Below are positions 55,465-64,000 of a stretch of 64,000 nt of DNA, one piece after another. Below the pieces are notes generated by a model, which had not been told where the DNA came from, searched no databases, and worked only from the letters and a program-made list of their open reading frames with translations. The translations under genes were made by a program, and so were the position numbers. Location: contig CAVZYX010000015.1 of assembly GCA_963779645.1 (NCBI GenBank), forward strand, positions 434,001-498,000. Reading direction: 5' to 3'. Within the stretch, counting starts at the first letter, position 1. Every line of letters begins with the position of its first letter. This DNA is from CALMBW01 sp963779645. Its GTDB lineage: Bacteria > Actinomycetota > CADDZG01 > WHSQ01.

Positions 55465-56553
55465 ATGGAACCCATCACCCATCTGATGACCGGAGCCGTC
55501 CTCGCCCGCTCCGGCTTCAACCGTAAAGCTGCATACGCCACCGTTGCAATGACCCTCGCCGCCGAAGCACCCGACCTCGACACCCTCTGGTCCATCCAGG
55601 GTCCCATCGCAGCCTTTCAGCATCACCGCGGCTGGACCCACACCCTCTCGGCATTCCGTTCGAAGCCGCAATAATCGTCGGCGCCGTCTGGCTGTTTCAT
55701 CGCTGGCGAACCCATCGCAATGAAACCCTGAAACAACCCGACCCCACCCTGTCTTACGACCCCACGACGACCCCACTGCCCCGCCACCGCGCTCCTGTCC
55801 GTTGGGGCCTGCTCTATGGCTTTTCTCTCATCGCCCTCCTAAGCCATCTCTTGCTCGACTGGACGAACAACTACGGCCTCCGGCCCTTCTTTCCCTTCAA
55901 TCCCCACTGGTACGCTGGCTCCTTCGTCTTCATCTTCGAGCCAATTCTCTTTCTTATCCTGCTGCTGGCCTCATTGCACCCTCCCTCTTCGGTCTCATCA
56001 GTAGCGAAGTAGGCGCACGCAAACAGGCATTTCGCGGACGAGGCTGGGCAATCTGTCGCCCTCGTCGCCGTCATTGCGCTCTGGGCCTTCCGTTTCGTCG
56101 AACAGCAAAAGCAGTTCAACTCGCTCAAGCCAGCGACTACAACGGAGCACCCATCTCCGTGTCTCGCCAATCCTTACCCAATCAATCCTTTCCGCTGGCA
56201 GACCATCGTTGAGACCCGCAGTTCTACCAGATATCCACCGCCGACACCTTCAACACCATCGCACCACAGCAATCAGGCAGACGTCATCTATAAGCCGCCG
56301 ACAACGCTGGCGACACTCGTAGCCAAGCAGAGTTGGCTCGGCGAAGTCTACCTCGACTGGTCGCAATATCCCGTCGTCACCGAAACCGGCACCGACGCAG
56401 AAGAACTCTCCACCGTCACATTCCGCGATCTGCGTTTCTTTACGACACGCCGCTCTTCGCCGGACGCGATAAGCCCCCACTTCAGGTACGGTCGAGCTCA
56501 ACGCCGACCGCCGCGTCGTTCGCATGGAGATGGACGGGCGCATCCAGCACTAG
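55465..56553 (+). CDS. DUF457-type inner-membrane metal-dependent hydrolase, frameshifted
   Basis: The frame from ATG 55465 shows MEPITHLMTGAVLARSGFNR, AAEAPDLDTLWSIQGPIAAF, QHHRGWTHTL. After shifts RWGLLYGFSLIALLSHLLLD, WTNNYGLRPFFPFNPHWYAG and FVFIFEPILFLILLLASLHP follow. The His residues in HLMTG, HHRGWTH and SHLLLDWTNNYG are the metal set of the DUF457 (YdjM/YbcI-like) family. The C-terminal part (ATLVAKQSWLGEVYLDWSQY, FRDLRFFYDTP) ends at TAG 56551-56553. The enzyme is membrane-bound; its substrate is unknown. Confidence 0.75.
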
Positions 56554-57218
56554 CTAAACCGAAAGCCTAGTCCTCTTCAACCGGAAGCTGGTTCCTCGCC
56601 GGCGGTCGAAGACCTTGCGCAGCACATACACCACCAGCAATACAATAGAACGCTGAACCCCATGACAAGCAAGGTCCTGATGATATCGCCGGCGTAATCG
56701 TATGCAGAATCGTAGGACCATAGTAATCGTGATGATCGCCCAAACCTCAAAAAGCGAACAAATTTGCCAAGACAGATAGCCCAGAAGAACCATAGCAGGC
56801 TTCATCTCGAACACGCCCGCAGCCAATTCGAACATCTTGACCGGGAAGGGCGGAGGCATCATCGCTGGAATCATGATGGCAAGAAATTCCTGCTTCTCAA
56901 ACCGGTCTCGCATTTGTTCATAGCGTGCCGATTGATGCGCTTCAAAAGGAAAAGCTCTCCTCCTGCTCGACCCAGATAATAAGGCAGCAGGCTTCCGATC
57001 GCAGCGCCCAACGCAGCCATAAAACAGTAGAGCAAAAATCGTGACATGATCCTGCACGACATACTCCATCAGCATCGCGTCCAGCGGCATGGGAATCGAC
57101 GCAGAGTCGATAATAGCACAGTCAGCACACCGATTCCCCAGACGCCCAGCGGCTTCAGCGCCGCAAGCATCAAGACATTCAATTTATCAGCGCAACGGGA
57201 GAGATCTTCACGGGGCAC
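56554..57218 (-). CDS. VTT-domain (DedA/SNARE-associated) membrane protein, frameshifted
   Basis: From GTG 57218 the chain reads KLNVLMLAALKPLGVWGIGV, then in another frame SIPMPLDAMLMEYVVQDHVT, IFALLFY, then FMAALGAAIGSLLPYYLGRA (VTT signature) and RFEKQEFLAIMIPAMMPPPF, PVKMFELAAGVFEMKPAMVL. The end is WQICSLFEVWAIITITMVLR and a basic tail. Family members move lipids such as undecaprenyl phosphate across membranes. The GTG overlaps the end of the moaB-like gene by 11 bases, so the two are probably translationally coupled. Confidence 0.75.
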
Positions 57219-57734
57219 CTCTCATTCTAATTGCCGTCAGCCCTTCCATGCTGATCGCTCTCCGTGAACGCAGATGAGCCGTGCGCCCCGCCAGCAGATC
57301 AAGTGCATGCGGCAGCAACGGCAGGATTGCCGCCAGCGAACTCTTCGCGCCCGCCGGACTTCCCGGCAAATTCACGATCAGCGCATCTCCCAAAGTTCCG
57401 CACACTGCACGGCTCAGTGCAGCAAAGCGGCGTATGCAGAAGCCCGTCGGCGCGCATCCGTCTCCGCCAGCCCATCGACCAGCCGCTCACAGACCAGCCG
57501 CGTAGCCTCCGGCGTCACATCCCGCGCAGCCAGTCCCGTCCCGCCTGTCGTCACAACCAGATCTGCAATTTTCGCATGACGTCGTAAACCCGCAGCAATC
57601 AGATCAACCTCATCGGGCAGCATCTCCATCGTACACCACACCTGCTCCGGCCTCTTCCAGAGCAGCTCGCAGACCGCCGGTCCCGAGAGATCGATCTGTT
57701 CTCCGCGGCAGCAGCGATCGCTGATCGTCAGCAC
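57208..57734 (-). CDS. MoaB/MogA-type molybdopterin-binding protein (one frameshift)
   Basis: The product opens LTISDRCCRGEQIDLSGPAV, then LIAAGLRRHAKIADLVVTTG, GTGLAARDVTPEATRLVCER with the TTGGTG and DVTPEAT motifs of the family. After a shift near 57,410 it continues CGTLGDALIVNLPGSPAGAK, SSLAAILPLLPHALDLLAGR, the LPGSP block. It takes part in molybdenum cofactor synthesis (molybdopterin adenylation or binding). The frame begins at GTG 57734; a true start may be lost to an error. The end overlaps the VTT gene. Confidence 0.85.
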
Positions 57735-57959
57735 AACAGCGCGAACATCGGGAGAAAAACTGTAGGGTCACCCTTCCAGTCTACGGGTTTCCCCATAAGT
57801 TTCAGAAACTTCTTCAGAACCCCTTCTTCCGCCAGAATCAGCATCAAAAGTGAGAAAATATAAAAAGACTATCCGCAACCGGGTGCAGCCGGCGGAGAGT
57901 CATGGATCATTCGCAAAACGAAACTTTCGCCTCCGGCAGCCGTCAGACCACATAGCCCA

Positions 57960-58990
57960 TGCCCTCACTTGAGACACCGCCCAACTCCGCGCCGCCCACC
58001 CAGCCCGTCAAGGTGCGCACCGGCCGGTTACGGCGAACTCGAAGAGCATGAGCTGATTCATCTTCTCGACTCTCTCGACGATGAACGCTCCAAGGCCCGC
58101 TTCCGCGAATCCATCTATATCTCCGTCATCATTTACCTGGGAATCGTCTGGTTTCTCTTCTACGGTCCGCGCGTCCTCTTCCATCAGCCCCGCCTCATCA
58201 GTCCCGTCGACATTCTCAAGGAGCGCGATAAGCAGCTAACCTTCCTCGATGAGCCCAGGAACCTTCCGAAGGCGCCGAGGCCGAACAAAACCATCACCGA
58301 GAAAACCCCGTCCTCAGCAGTTAGACGAGTAAGATCCTGCAGCGCTGCAAGGCAATGCGCGAAGGCGCCGAAGCTCCGCACAGCCGCAACCGTGCCCACG
58401 CCCGCTCAGCCCAGCCCGGCCTCCACAACGCCAACTCCCTCCCACTCCGCAACCGCCTCCTCCGGCTCCGCAGCCAAACCAGCAAGCTCTGGTTGAAGCC
58501 CCTAAGCCAGCTCCAACACGCCCGAACTTCGGCAATCCGAATCAGACCCCGGGCGACGCCATTCGAAAGGCCGCCCAGGATGCCGCCCGCGGAAACGGCC
58601 GGAGGCGATTACAGTCCGCAATGCTCCTGGCGGACGATACCGGCACCGGGATGGGAGCGCTGAGATTCTCTCCGATACCCAGGGCGTCGACTTCGGTCCG
58701 TATATTCGCAGAATCCTCAAGGACATCCAAGCGAGCCTGGTACCCCTTATCCCCGAGGAAGCCCGTCCGCCTCTGAACAAGCAAGGTGAGACTCTCATCC
58801 GCTTCACCATCAGCTCCGACGGTCATATCACTGCCATGAGCCTCGATGGCTCCAGCCAGGACATCGCCATCGATCGCGCCTGCTGGGGCGGCATCACCGG
58901 TGTAGGCCAGTTTCCTCCGTTCCCGCCAAATTTCAAGGCCCCAATCTCGAACTGCGCATCGACTTTCTCACCAACAAACCTCTTCCATGA
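57960..58990 (+). CDS. TonB-type protein with one membrane helix, frameshifted
   Basis: From ATG 57960 the chain reads MPSLETPPNSAPPTQPVKVR, then GYGELEEHELIHLLDSLDDE, RSKARFRESIYISVIIYLGI, VWFLFYGPRVLF (membrane helix), HQPRLISPVDILKERDKQLT. A Pro-rich stretch and NPNQTPGDAIRKAAQDAARG follow. The C-terminal TonB domain is YIRRILKDIQASLVPLIPEE-like with LIRFTISSDGHITAMSLDGS, and the end LTNKPLP at TGA 58988-58990. It may carry energy to receptors such as that at 36.4 kb. At least three shifts are needed. Confidence 0.7.
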
Positions 58991-59011
58991 TCACCGCCAT
59001 AAAAAGCGATA

Positions 59012-59060
59012 CAGGTCACGAAGTGACCTCCACGCGTAGTCGGGCCCGTCCGGCAGGACA
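59012..59060. repeat. Dispersed repeat, half copy F
   Basis: This short copy has AGGTCACGAAGTGACCTCCA, CGCG and GGGCCCGTCCGGCAGGAC, the right end of the palindrome. It follows the TonB-type gene by 21 bases. Confidence 0.75.
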
Positions 59061-59089
59061 AAGTCGGTGAATAACCAGACGCAAGCAAC

Positions 59090-59543
59090 TCACCGCACGT
59101 AAGAAAACGTGCCGCACAAATCCGTTGAATTTGAAATCTCAGTCAGCGTGAAGACAGGCATTTTCGCTCCCGAGAAAAATGCAATCTTCAAAGAACGCCC
59201 GACGACGTAAGTAGCCATCCACTGCACATCCTCAGTGCCGCACAAAGTATTTTTGTGCAATAAACTTCTTTGCAGCCGGAATGTCTAACCTGTAGAGGTT
59301 CCACTCCCGCCCGCATTGCTATCGGAATCGAACACAGCGCTCACCTCGCCCGGTTCGAGAGAACGTATCTGCGCAACCACGAAGCTCGGAAGTTGATCGA
59401 CATCTTCTCTCCGGAGAAGGCCACATCGCCAGTAATCGACTGTGCCGTAGAACTCTCTGCACGCCACAAACCCTTCTCCTGCGCAACCGCAGGAACACCG
59501 CAGGCCTGCACAATCATCCTTCATCCGCCCATATCCGCAGCAT
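59090..59543 (-). CDS. Conserved exported protein, frameshifted
   Basis: No single frame is long, but fragments join well on the minus strand: VPAVAQEKGLWRAESSTAQS, ITGDVAFSGEKMSINFR; then FVVAQIRSLEPGEVSAVFDS, DSNAGGSG; then NLYRLDIPAAKKFIAQKYF; then CGTEDVQWMATYVVGRSLKI, AFFSGAKMPVFTLTEISNST, DLCGTFSYVR, stop at 59090-59092. The start of a leader is unclear (ATG 59517 or 59543). The pieces are in perfect order with no gap, so I infer one gene of about 145 residues with three shifts. The family is not recognised by name. Confidence 0.5.
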
Positions 59544-59626
59544 GATATCTCATGCCATCACAGCTCCCTCCTTCTTTTCAGCACATGAGAGAAGCTTGTC
59601 TGCAGCGTCATCTATCATCAAGCTAA

Positions 59627-59803
59627 GATTCAGACAAACCGGCCACCACCATCGCACACCAGAGCCCAACCGAGCCTCGCCAGATCGAACGCCGCCGGCA
59701 GATACGCGGACTCCTTCTCCTTGCCATTGCCATCTTCGTGCTCAGTATTCTCCGCGCGGGCCCACACGTAGTATTCACGCCGGGCTGGTGGCGTCTATGG
59801 TGA
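59627..59803 (+). CDS. Possible small membrane protein upstream of miaA
   Basis: An open frame of 58 codons ends in TGA 59801-59803 and contains TEPRQIERRRQIRGLLLLAI, AIFVLSILRAGPHVVFTPGW. It has one clear membrane helix. There is no ATG, GTG or TTG near its start, so the beginning is uncertain, perhaps lost to a frameshift. Its stop overlaps the ATG of miaA (TGATG), which argues for a real coupled gene. Confidence 0.4.
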   Translation, partial: DSDKPATTIAHQSPTEPRQIERRRQIRGLLLLAIAIFVLSILRAGPHVVFTPGWWRLW

Positions 59804-60760
59804 TGCAAGGTACGCCATGGTGAAATCTCAGGCGACCCTCTCATCGTTCTCGTCGGCCCTACCGCCAGCGGTAAGACATCCCTCGCCCTTCGTCTCGCAG
59901 AAGAGTTCAACGGCGAGATCGTCAGTTGCGATTCTGTCGCCGTATACCGCGAGATGGAGATCGGCACCGCGAAGCCCTCCCGCGACGAACGCGCCCTCAT
60001 TCCGCACCACATGATCGACATCGCATGGCCCGACGAAGCCTGCACTGCAGGCGACTACAGCCGCCAGGCCCGAGAAGCTCTCTCTGGTATCGCCGGCCGC
60101 GCTCACGTGCCGATCGTAGCTGGCGGAACCGGCCTCTATCTGCGGGCTCTCATTGACGGCCTCTTCGCCGCCCCACCGCAAAAACCCGGCCAGCGCGAGC
60201 GCCTCCGCAGCACTGCCAAAGCCCGCGGCCCAGCTTACCTCCACCGCCTCCTCAATCGCCTCGACCCCACTGCGGCAACAGCCATCCACGTCAACGACGT
60301 CCCGAAAGTCATACGCGCCATCGAAGTTTCCTTAGCGGCAGATGAGCCCCTCACCCAGCAATGGCAGAAAGGCCGGGACGCCCTCACCGGCTATCGCATC
60401 CTCCGCCTCGGTCTGAATCCGCCCCGCTCCCGCCTCTATGAGCGCATCAATCAGCGCGCCGCCGCCATGTTCGAGCGCGGCCTCGTCGAAGAGACCGAAC
60501 GGCTCATAGCCCGCTATGGCCCCGAGTGCCGCCCTCTCACGTCACTCGGTTACGCCGAAGCCACCGCCGTGCTGCAAAACAAACTTACCCGCGAACAAGC
60601 CGTAGCACAGGCGCAACAAGGGCACCGCAACTACGCCAAGCGCCAGCTCACATGGTTTCGCCGCGAACCCGACATGCACTGGCTCGAAGGCTTTGGCGGC
60701 GACGAAGACATAACGAGCCATGCCATCAATCTGATCACCCATCACCTCAAAGTCAGTTAG
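59803..60760 (+). CDS. miaA: tRNA dimethylallyltransferase (one frameshift)
   Basis: MiaA adds an isopentenyl group to A37 of tRNAs that read UNN codons. From ATG 59803 the frame reads MQGTPW, and after one extra T near 59,820 EISGDPLIVLVGPTASGKTS (P-loop), FNGEIVSCDSVAVYREMEIG (catalytic Asp), IPHHMIDIAWPDEACTAGDY, PIVAGGTGLYLRALIDGLF. GPECRPLTSLGYAEATAVLQ and NYAKRQLTWFRREPDMHWLE are the C-terminal blocks. The length is normal after correction. The ATG overlaps the stop of a small membrane protein frame. Confidence 0.9.
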
Positions 60761-60862
60761 CAGCCGATCTCTCAGAAATGGAAGCTGACGAAGGTCACGA
60801 GTCTTTAGCACGCAAGGTTTTTCCATAATGAGTCACAGGTCGAGCTTGTATGCCAAACGACA

Positions 60863-60889
60863 GAAGGCCCATCCGCGGAATGGGCCTTC
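60863..60889. terminator. Terminator between miaA and a convergent lipoprotein gene
   Basis: A perfect 10-bp stem, GAAGGCCCAT / ATGGGCCTTC, closes a 7-nt loop. It lies about 100 bases after miaA and 25 bases after the end of the convergent gene. The T-tracts are short on both sides. Confidence 0.7.
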
Positions 60890-60914
60890 GCCTCTAACTG
60901 ATAAACCAAGCAAC

Positions 60915-61805
60915 TCAGGCTGGCTGAATCACAAGATTGTCCGCCAGCTTAAAACGCACAATCGACTCCGCCGGAATCTCGATATCCCGATTCCCGGTCA
61001 ATCCACTGAGCAGCGTCCCTCCGCCTCCACCCACCAGGCCTCCAACCAGTAATCCGACACCGCCCGTCGCAACACCCCCAACCAGCATTCCGACTCCGGC
61101 ACCGCCGCCGATAATCGCAGCAGACCGTTTGCCCTTCCCCTTCTTCGTCTGCGTCAGATCCCTCGTGTCCAGCGCATAACGGGTGCCGTTCAACGTGAGA
61201 TACGTCAGCCGCAGCTCCAGGATAGAACTCCCCCTGAAGTGTCCCCGGCGATGCGAAGCCACCACCACGCCAGTCACCCGCGCCCCCCTTGGAATCACAA
61301 CGCGGCTATTATCCCCAACCACGGGATCGACGATCTCTCCATCGAACCGATCGCCCGCGCGGCTGGTCTTTACGCTGATGTGTTGGTTGATGCGAATCGT
61401 TAGATTCGTTCCTGCCGCAACATTCACGTCCGCTGGGCGCACAATCGGCGCTGCACCCGGGGCAGGCGCTGGCACCGGTTGACCCGAAGCATCCGGTTGA
61501 CCCGCCGTCACTGGCTGTCCTGTAGCAACCGGCGCAGTAGCGGGAGTATTCGCAGCAACTCCAGCCGCGGGAGTTACCGTCGTCGTAACCGCCTGCGTCG
61601 TCTGGCCAGGGGCCGGAGGCTGCACCGTAGTCGTCGTCACAGTCCCGTTCTTATCGGTAGAAACCACCTGCTGCGCCTGCCCCGTAGAAGCAGCTTGCTT
61701 CTTCGCCGAGTCAATTGCCGCATCTTCCTTCGACTTGCATCCACTCAGCATCGCAAACGCCAGCGTCATCGCAACAGCAATCTTTCGAGAATCCTGAACG
61801 TTCAT
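60915..61805 (-). CDS. Lipoprotein with Pro/Thr/Gln-rich linker and glycine-zipper segment
   Basis: The 296-residue protein has a lipoprotein leader (MNVQDSRKIAVAMTLAFAML, SGCKSKEDAA). A linker of about 100 residues rich in Ala, Pro, Thr, Gln and Val follows. The folded part shows NLTIRINQHISVKTSRAGDR, FDGEIVDPVVGDNSRVVIPR, GARVTGVVVASHRRGHFRGS, similar to TrbI/VirB10-like or bacterial SH3-type barrels. IIGGGAGVGMLVGGVATGGV, GLLVGGLVGGGGGTLL is a glycine zipper. The tail DIEIPAESIVRFKLADNLVI matches related acidobacterial lipoproteins. The function is unknown. Confidence 0.65.
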   Translation of the reverse strand: MNVQDSRKIAVAMTLAFAMLSGCKSKEDAAIDSAKKQAASTGQAQQVVSTDKNGTVTTTTVQPPAPGQTTQAVTTTVTPAAGVAANTPATAPVATGQPVTAGQPDASGQPVPAPAPGAAPIVRPADVNVAAGTNLTIRINQHISVKTSRAGDRFDGEIVDPVVGDNSRVVIPRGARVTGVVVASHRRGHFRGSSILELRLTYLTLNGTRYALDTRDLTQTKKGKGKRSAAIIGGGAGVGMLVGGVATGGVGLLVGGLVGGGGGTLLSGLTGNRDIEIPAESIVRFKLADNLVIQPA

Positions 61806-61928
61806 TTTGTTTCCTCATTTGTGTTGGGAATTTGCCGCTGCGGATTAGGGCGCCGCAACCGCTTCTCTCCGTAAGATGCTCATTCTGCTTCAAAGACTAC
61901 CCGGCCCGCAAAGGTTTACGATGTTTTC

Positions 61929-63155
61929 ATGACCACCGCGGCCGCCAGACGCCCCCAGCTCGCCCATCTCACCGCCCAGCTCGACGACCTCCGTCAGCGC
62001 GGCACCTACTTCAAACTGCGCGTACTCGACGACGAGCAGGCCCCCGTCTGCACCTACGACGGCAAGCGAGTCATCAACCTCGCCTCCAACAACTATCTCG
62101 GCCTCTGCAACCACCCCAAGCTGCGCAGAAGCCGCCATCGCCGCCACACAAAAGTTCGGCGTCGGCTCCGGCGCCGTCCGCACCATCGCCGGCACCATGC
62201 GCATCCACATGGAGCTCGAAGAAAAGATCGCCGCGCTTCAAGAACGTCGAAGCCTGCGTCGTCTTCCAGTCCGGCTTCGCCGCCAACGCCGGCACCGTCT
62301 CCAGCATCCTCGGCAAAGAAGACTTCATCCTCTCCGACGAGCTGAACCACGCCAGCATCATCGACGGCGCCCGCCTCTCCGCGCCAAGATCAAGGTCTTC
62401 CGCCACAAGGACGTCGCCCACGCCGAAGAGCTCCTGCAGCGAAATCCAGAACGAGCCCGGCCGCAAGCTCCTCATCACCGACGGCGTCTTCTCCATGGAC
62501 GGCGACATCGGCCCCGTCGACAAACTCGCCGACCTCGCCGAAAAATACGGCGCCATCATGATGGTCGACGACGCCCACGCCTCCGGCGTCCTCGGCCGCA
62601 ACGGCCGCGGCTCCGTCGATCACTTTCACATGCACGGACAAGCGTCGACGTGCAGGTCGGCACGCTCTCCAAAGCCATCGGCGCGCTCGGCGGCTACGTC
62701 TGCGGCACGCCGCGACCTCATCGACTACCTCTACCACCGCGCCCGGCCGTTCCTCTTCTCCACCTCGCATCCGCCCTCGGTCGCCGCCACCTGCATCGCC
62801 GCCTTCGACATCCTCGAGAGCGAGCCCGAGCGCATCGAGCGCCTCTGGGACAACACCACGCTACTTCAAGCAGCAGCTCGCAGACGCCGGCTTCGACATC
62901 GGCGGCAACACCACCCCCGCAAGCGAAACCCCCATCACCCCCATCATCATCGGCGACGGCCGCCGCACCATGGACTTCTCCCGCGCGCTCTTCGACGCCG
63001 GCGTCATGGCCACCGGCATCGCCTTCCCCACCGTCCCCGAAGGCAAGGCCCGCATCCGCACCATCATGACCAGCGAACACACCCGCGCCCAGATCGATCA
63101 GGCTCTCGAAGTCTTCACCACTGTAGCAAAAAAGATGGGAATCCTTCAATCCTGA
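61929..63155 (+). CDS. kbl: Glycine C-acetyltransferase (2-amino-3-ketobutyrate CoA ligase), many frameshifts
   Basis: The chain starts MTTAAARRPQLAHLTAQLDD and has GKRVINLASNNYLGLCNHPK. After shifts KFGVGSGAVRTIAGTMRIHM, KNVEACVVFQSGFAANAGTV, DELNHASIIDGARLS, ITDGVFSMDGDIGPVDKLAD, GAIMMVDDAHASGVLGRNGR, VQVGTLSKAIGALGGYVCGT (PLP Lys) and FLFSTSHPPSVAATCIAAFD follow. The end is MATGIAFPTVPEGKARIRTI. The size and blocks are those of Kbl in the alpha-oxoamine synthase group; AONS (BioF) is a possible alternative. It cleaves 2-amino-3-oxobutyrate to glycine and acetyl-CoA. Seven or more one-base shifts, mostly inserted C, are needed. No tdh gene is next to it. Confidence 0.8.
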
Positions 63156-63216
63156 GCTCAGGACGAAATTTCTTCGGCGCTCAGCCCCGGCGAAGATCGG
63201 CGACCACGCGACTTCT

Positions 63217-64000
63217 TTAGTGAGTGGTCTGGATCGTCGGCGCGGAGGGCTGGTTCGCAACCACATCCGGGGGAAGACGATTCTTCTGAAAATGCTTGAT
63301 GACGTCCGGGGCAAACTCAATCAGAAGACCGCCGAAGGCACCCTCCGCAGTCACCAGGAACCCCTGCTCGATCGTCAACCCGAATCCCGGATAGATCCTT
63401 CGGGTAGTAGAGATTCGAGATACCGCCCGCCGCCATGTTGCCCAATAGATTCGAGAAGTTCGGCTGCCATTTTCCGTTATCGCCCTTACAGCGAATCGTT
63501 GTGCTCAATGCATATAGGAACCGCTTCCCGACCGGTCCGCTTCCCATCCGGAAGTAGCGTGCGTCCTGATGCAGCAGCACGGGAAAAACTCCGTTGCCAA
63601 GAATGGTGCCGTTGAATTGGTCGGTGTAGGCCGCACCGAAACGCTTCCCATAGGCGCCCCAACCCTGCTGATAACCCTCTTTCATATATTGCACCGGGTT
63701 TGTACCGGGAATCGGATCGGTGCTGGAGTGCGAGTTCTGCGCCTGTCCGATCGCCGACGTAAACAGCGCCAGCCCGAACTGGTATGGATCGACCGCGCTC
63801 CGGAACGATGCCCGCATCTTCTGTCCCGGAGTCAAAGGGAGGTTGTTGCCATCAAGCACAGCGTTGAAGTTCGGCACGACAACACCGATTCGCTGATGAA
63901 GCTCCTTCTGAAGCTCAGCTTCCGAAGCGCTCTTCTTCTCCCCATCCGTCATTGGCTTTTTCGTCGTATCCGCCTGCCAGGAGAAGTCGGCTGCGCTAAA
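63217..64000 (-). CDS. Conserved acidobacterial exported protein (5' end outside window, one frameshift)
   Basis: The frame is open to the window edge (FSAADFSWQADTTKKPMTDG), so the start is not seen. The body reads QRIGVVVPNFNAVLDGNNLP, LTPGQKMRASFRSAVDPYQF, GLALFTSAIGQAQNSHSSTD, YGKRFGAAYTDQFNGTILGN, GVFPVLLHQDARYFRMGSGP, NFSNLLGNMAAGGISNLYYP. After a shift near 63,390 the tail GLTIEQGFLVTAEGAFGGLL, IEFAPDVIKHFQKNRLPPDV follows, with the stop at 63217-63219. The Gly/Phe/Tyr-rich pattern suggests a surface or outer-membrane protein. No function is known. Confidence 0.65.

Noticed and set aside
59285..59524. A 79-residue minus-strand frame as an independent small gene
   Set aside because: Only its second half is protein-like, and that half is one piece of the frameshifted gene at 59090-59543.

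Overview
The window reads as a soil-metagenome contig built from at least two genomes. Positions 1 to about 7,050 carry actinobacterial-looking genes: a TIGR03086 (DinB/mycothiol-transferase-like) protein, a secreted lysyl-oxidase-like protein, a tandem pair of small exported paralogues and a CocE/NonD hydrolase, with tight hairpin terminators. From about 9.2 kb to the end the content fits Acidobacteriota of the Terriglobia type: lipoproteins, DUF6629, DUF3863, DUF6496, TonB systems and the HEAT/zf-HC2 anti-sigma style. The 7.05-8.6 kb block between them is a broken DUF1254 lipoprotein gene that belongs to neither side with certainty. These taxonomic readings are inferences from gene content.

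Layout. 0-3 kb: end of a secreted protein, a histidine-kinase remnant, lysyl-oxidase-like protein and a response-regulator remnant. 3-7 kb: flavin reductase-like, two CxxCW paralogues, TIGR03086 protein and truncated peptidase. 9-21 kb: hemL, a DCC protein, purM, amidase, purN, an M50 peptidase, htrA, coaE/folD and a Trm112-like protein not visible at a 60-residue cutoff. 21-31 kb: ppc, MFS and TolC exporters, a DsbA-like protein, an exported PPC/DUF296 protein, a lipoprotein-type methyltransferase and a radical SAM protein. 31.6-34.4 kb: an ECF sigma operon with a zf-HC2/HEAT anti-sigma and a double-PDZ protein. 34.6-41 kb: RNase HI-like, OsmC, MarR divergent from a TonB receptor, YqeY and a class V aminotransferase. 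41-46 kb: ScyD/ScyE-like propeller, DUF3863 protein and a ygiBC-like lipoprotein/ATP-grasp pair. 46-57 kb: serA, fmdB, permease, deaminase, gatB, a DUF457-type hydrolase and moaB/VTT. 57-64 kb: TonB-type protein, miaA, lipoprotein, kbl and a partial conserved protein.

Themes that work together: purine synthesis (purM, purN), serine/glycine metabolism (class V aminotransferase, serA, kbl), envelope quality control (htrA, DsbA-like, PDZ/sigma operon) and TonB-dependent uptake.

Two features dominate. First, at least twenty genes carry one or more single-base frameshifts while homology continues across the break. This points to uncorrected read errors more than to decay, and it means many gene spans below are reconstructions. 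Second, a family of nested palindromic repeats (about 190-205 bp full length, at least three full and three half copies) sits between genes throughout the acidobacterial part. No tRNA, rRNA, CRISPR array or transposase gene was recognised.
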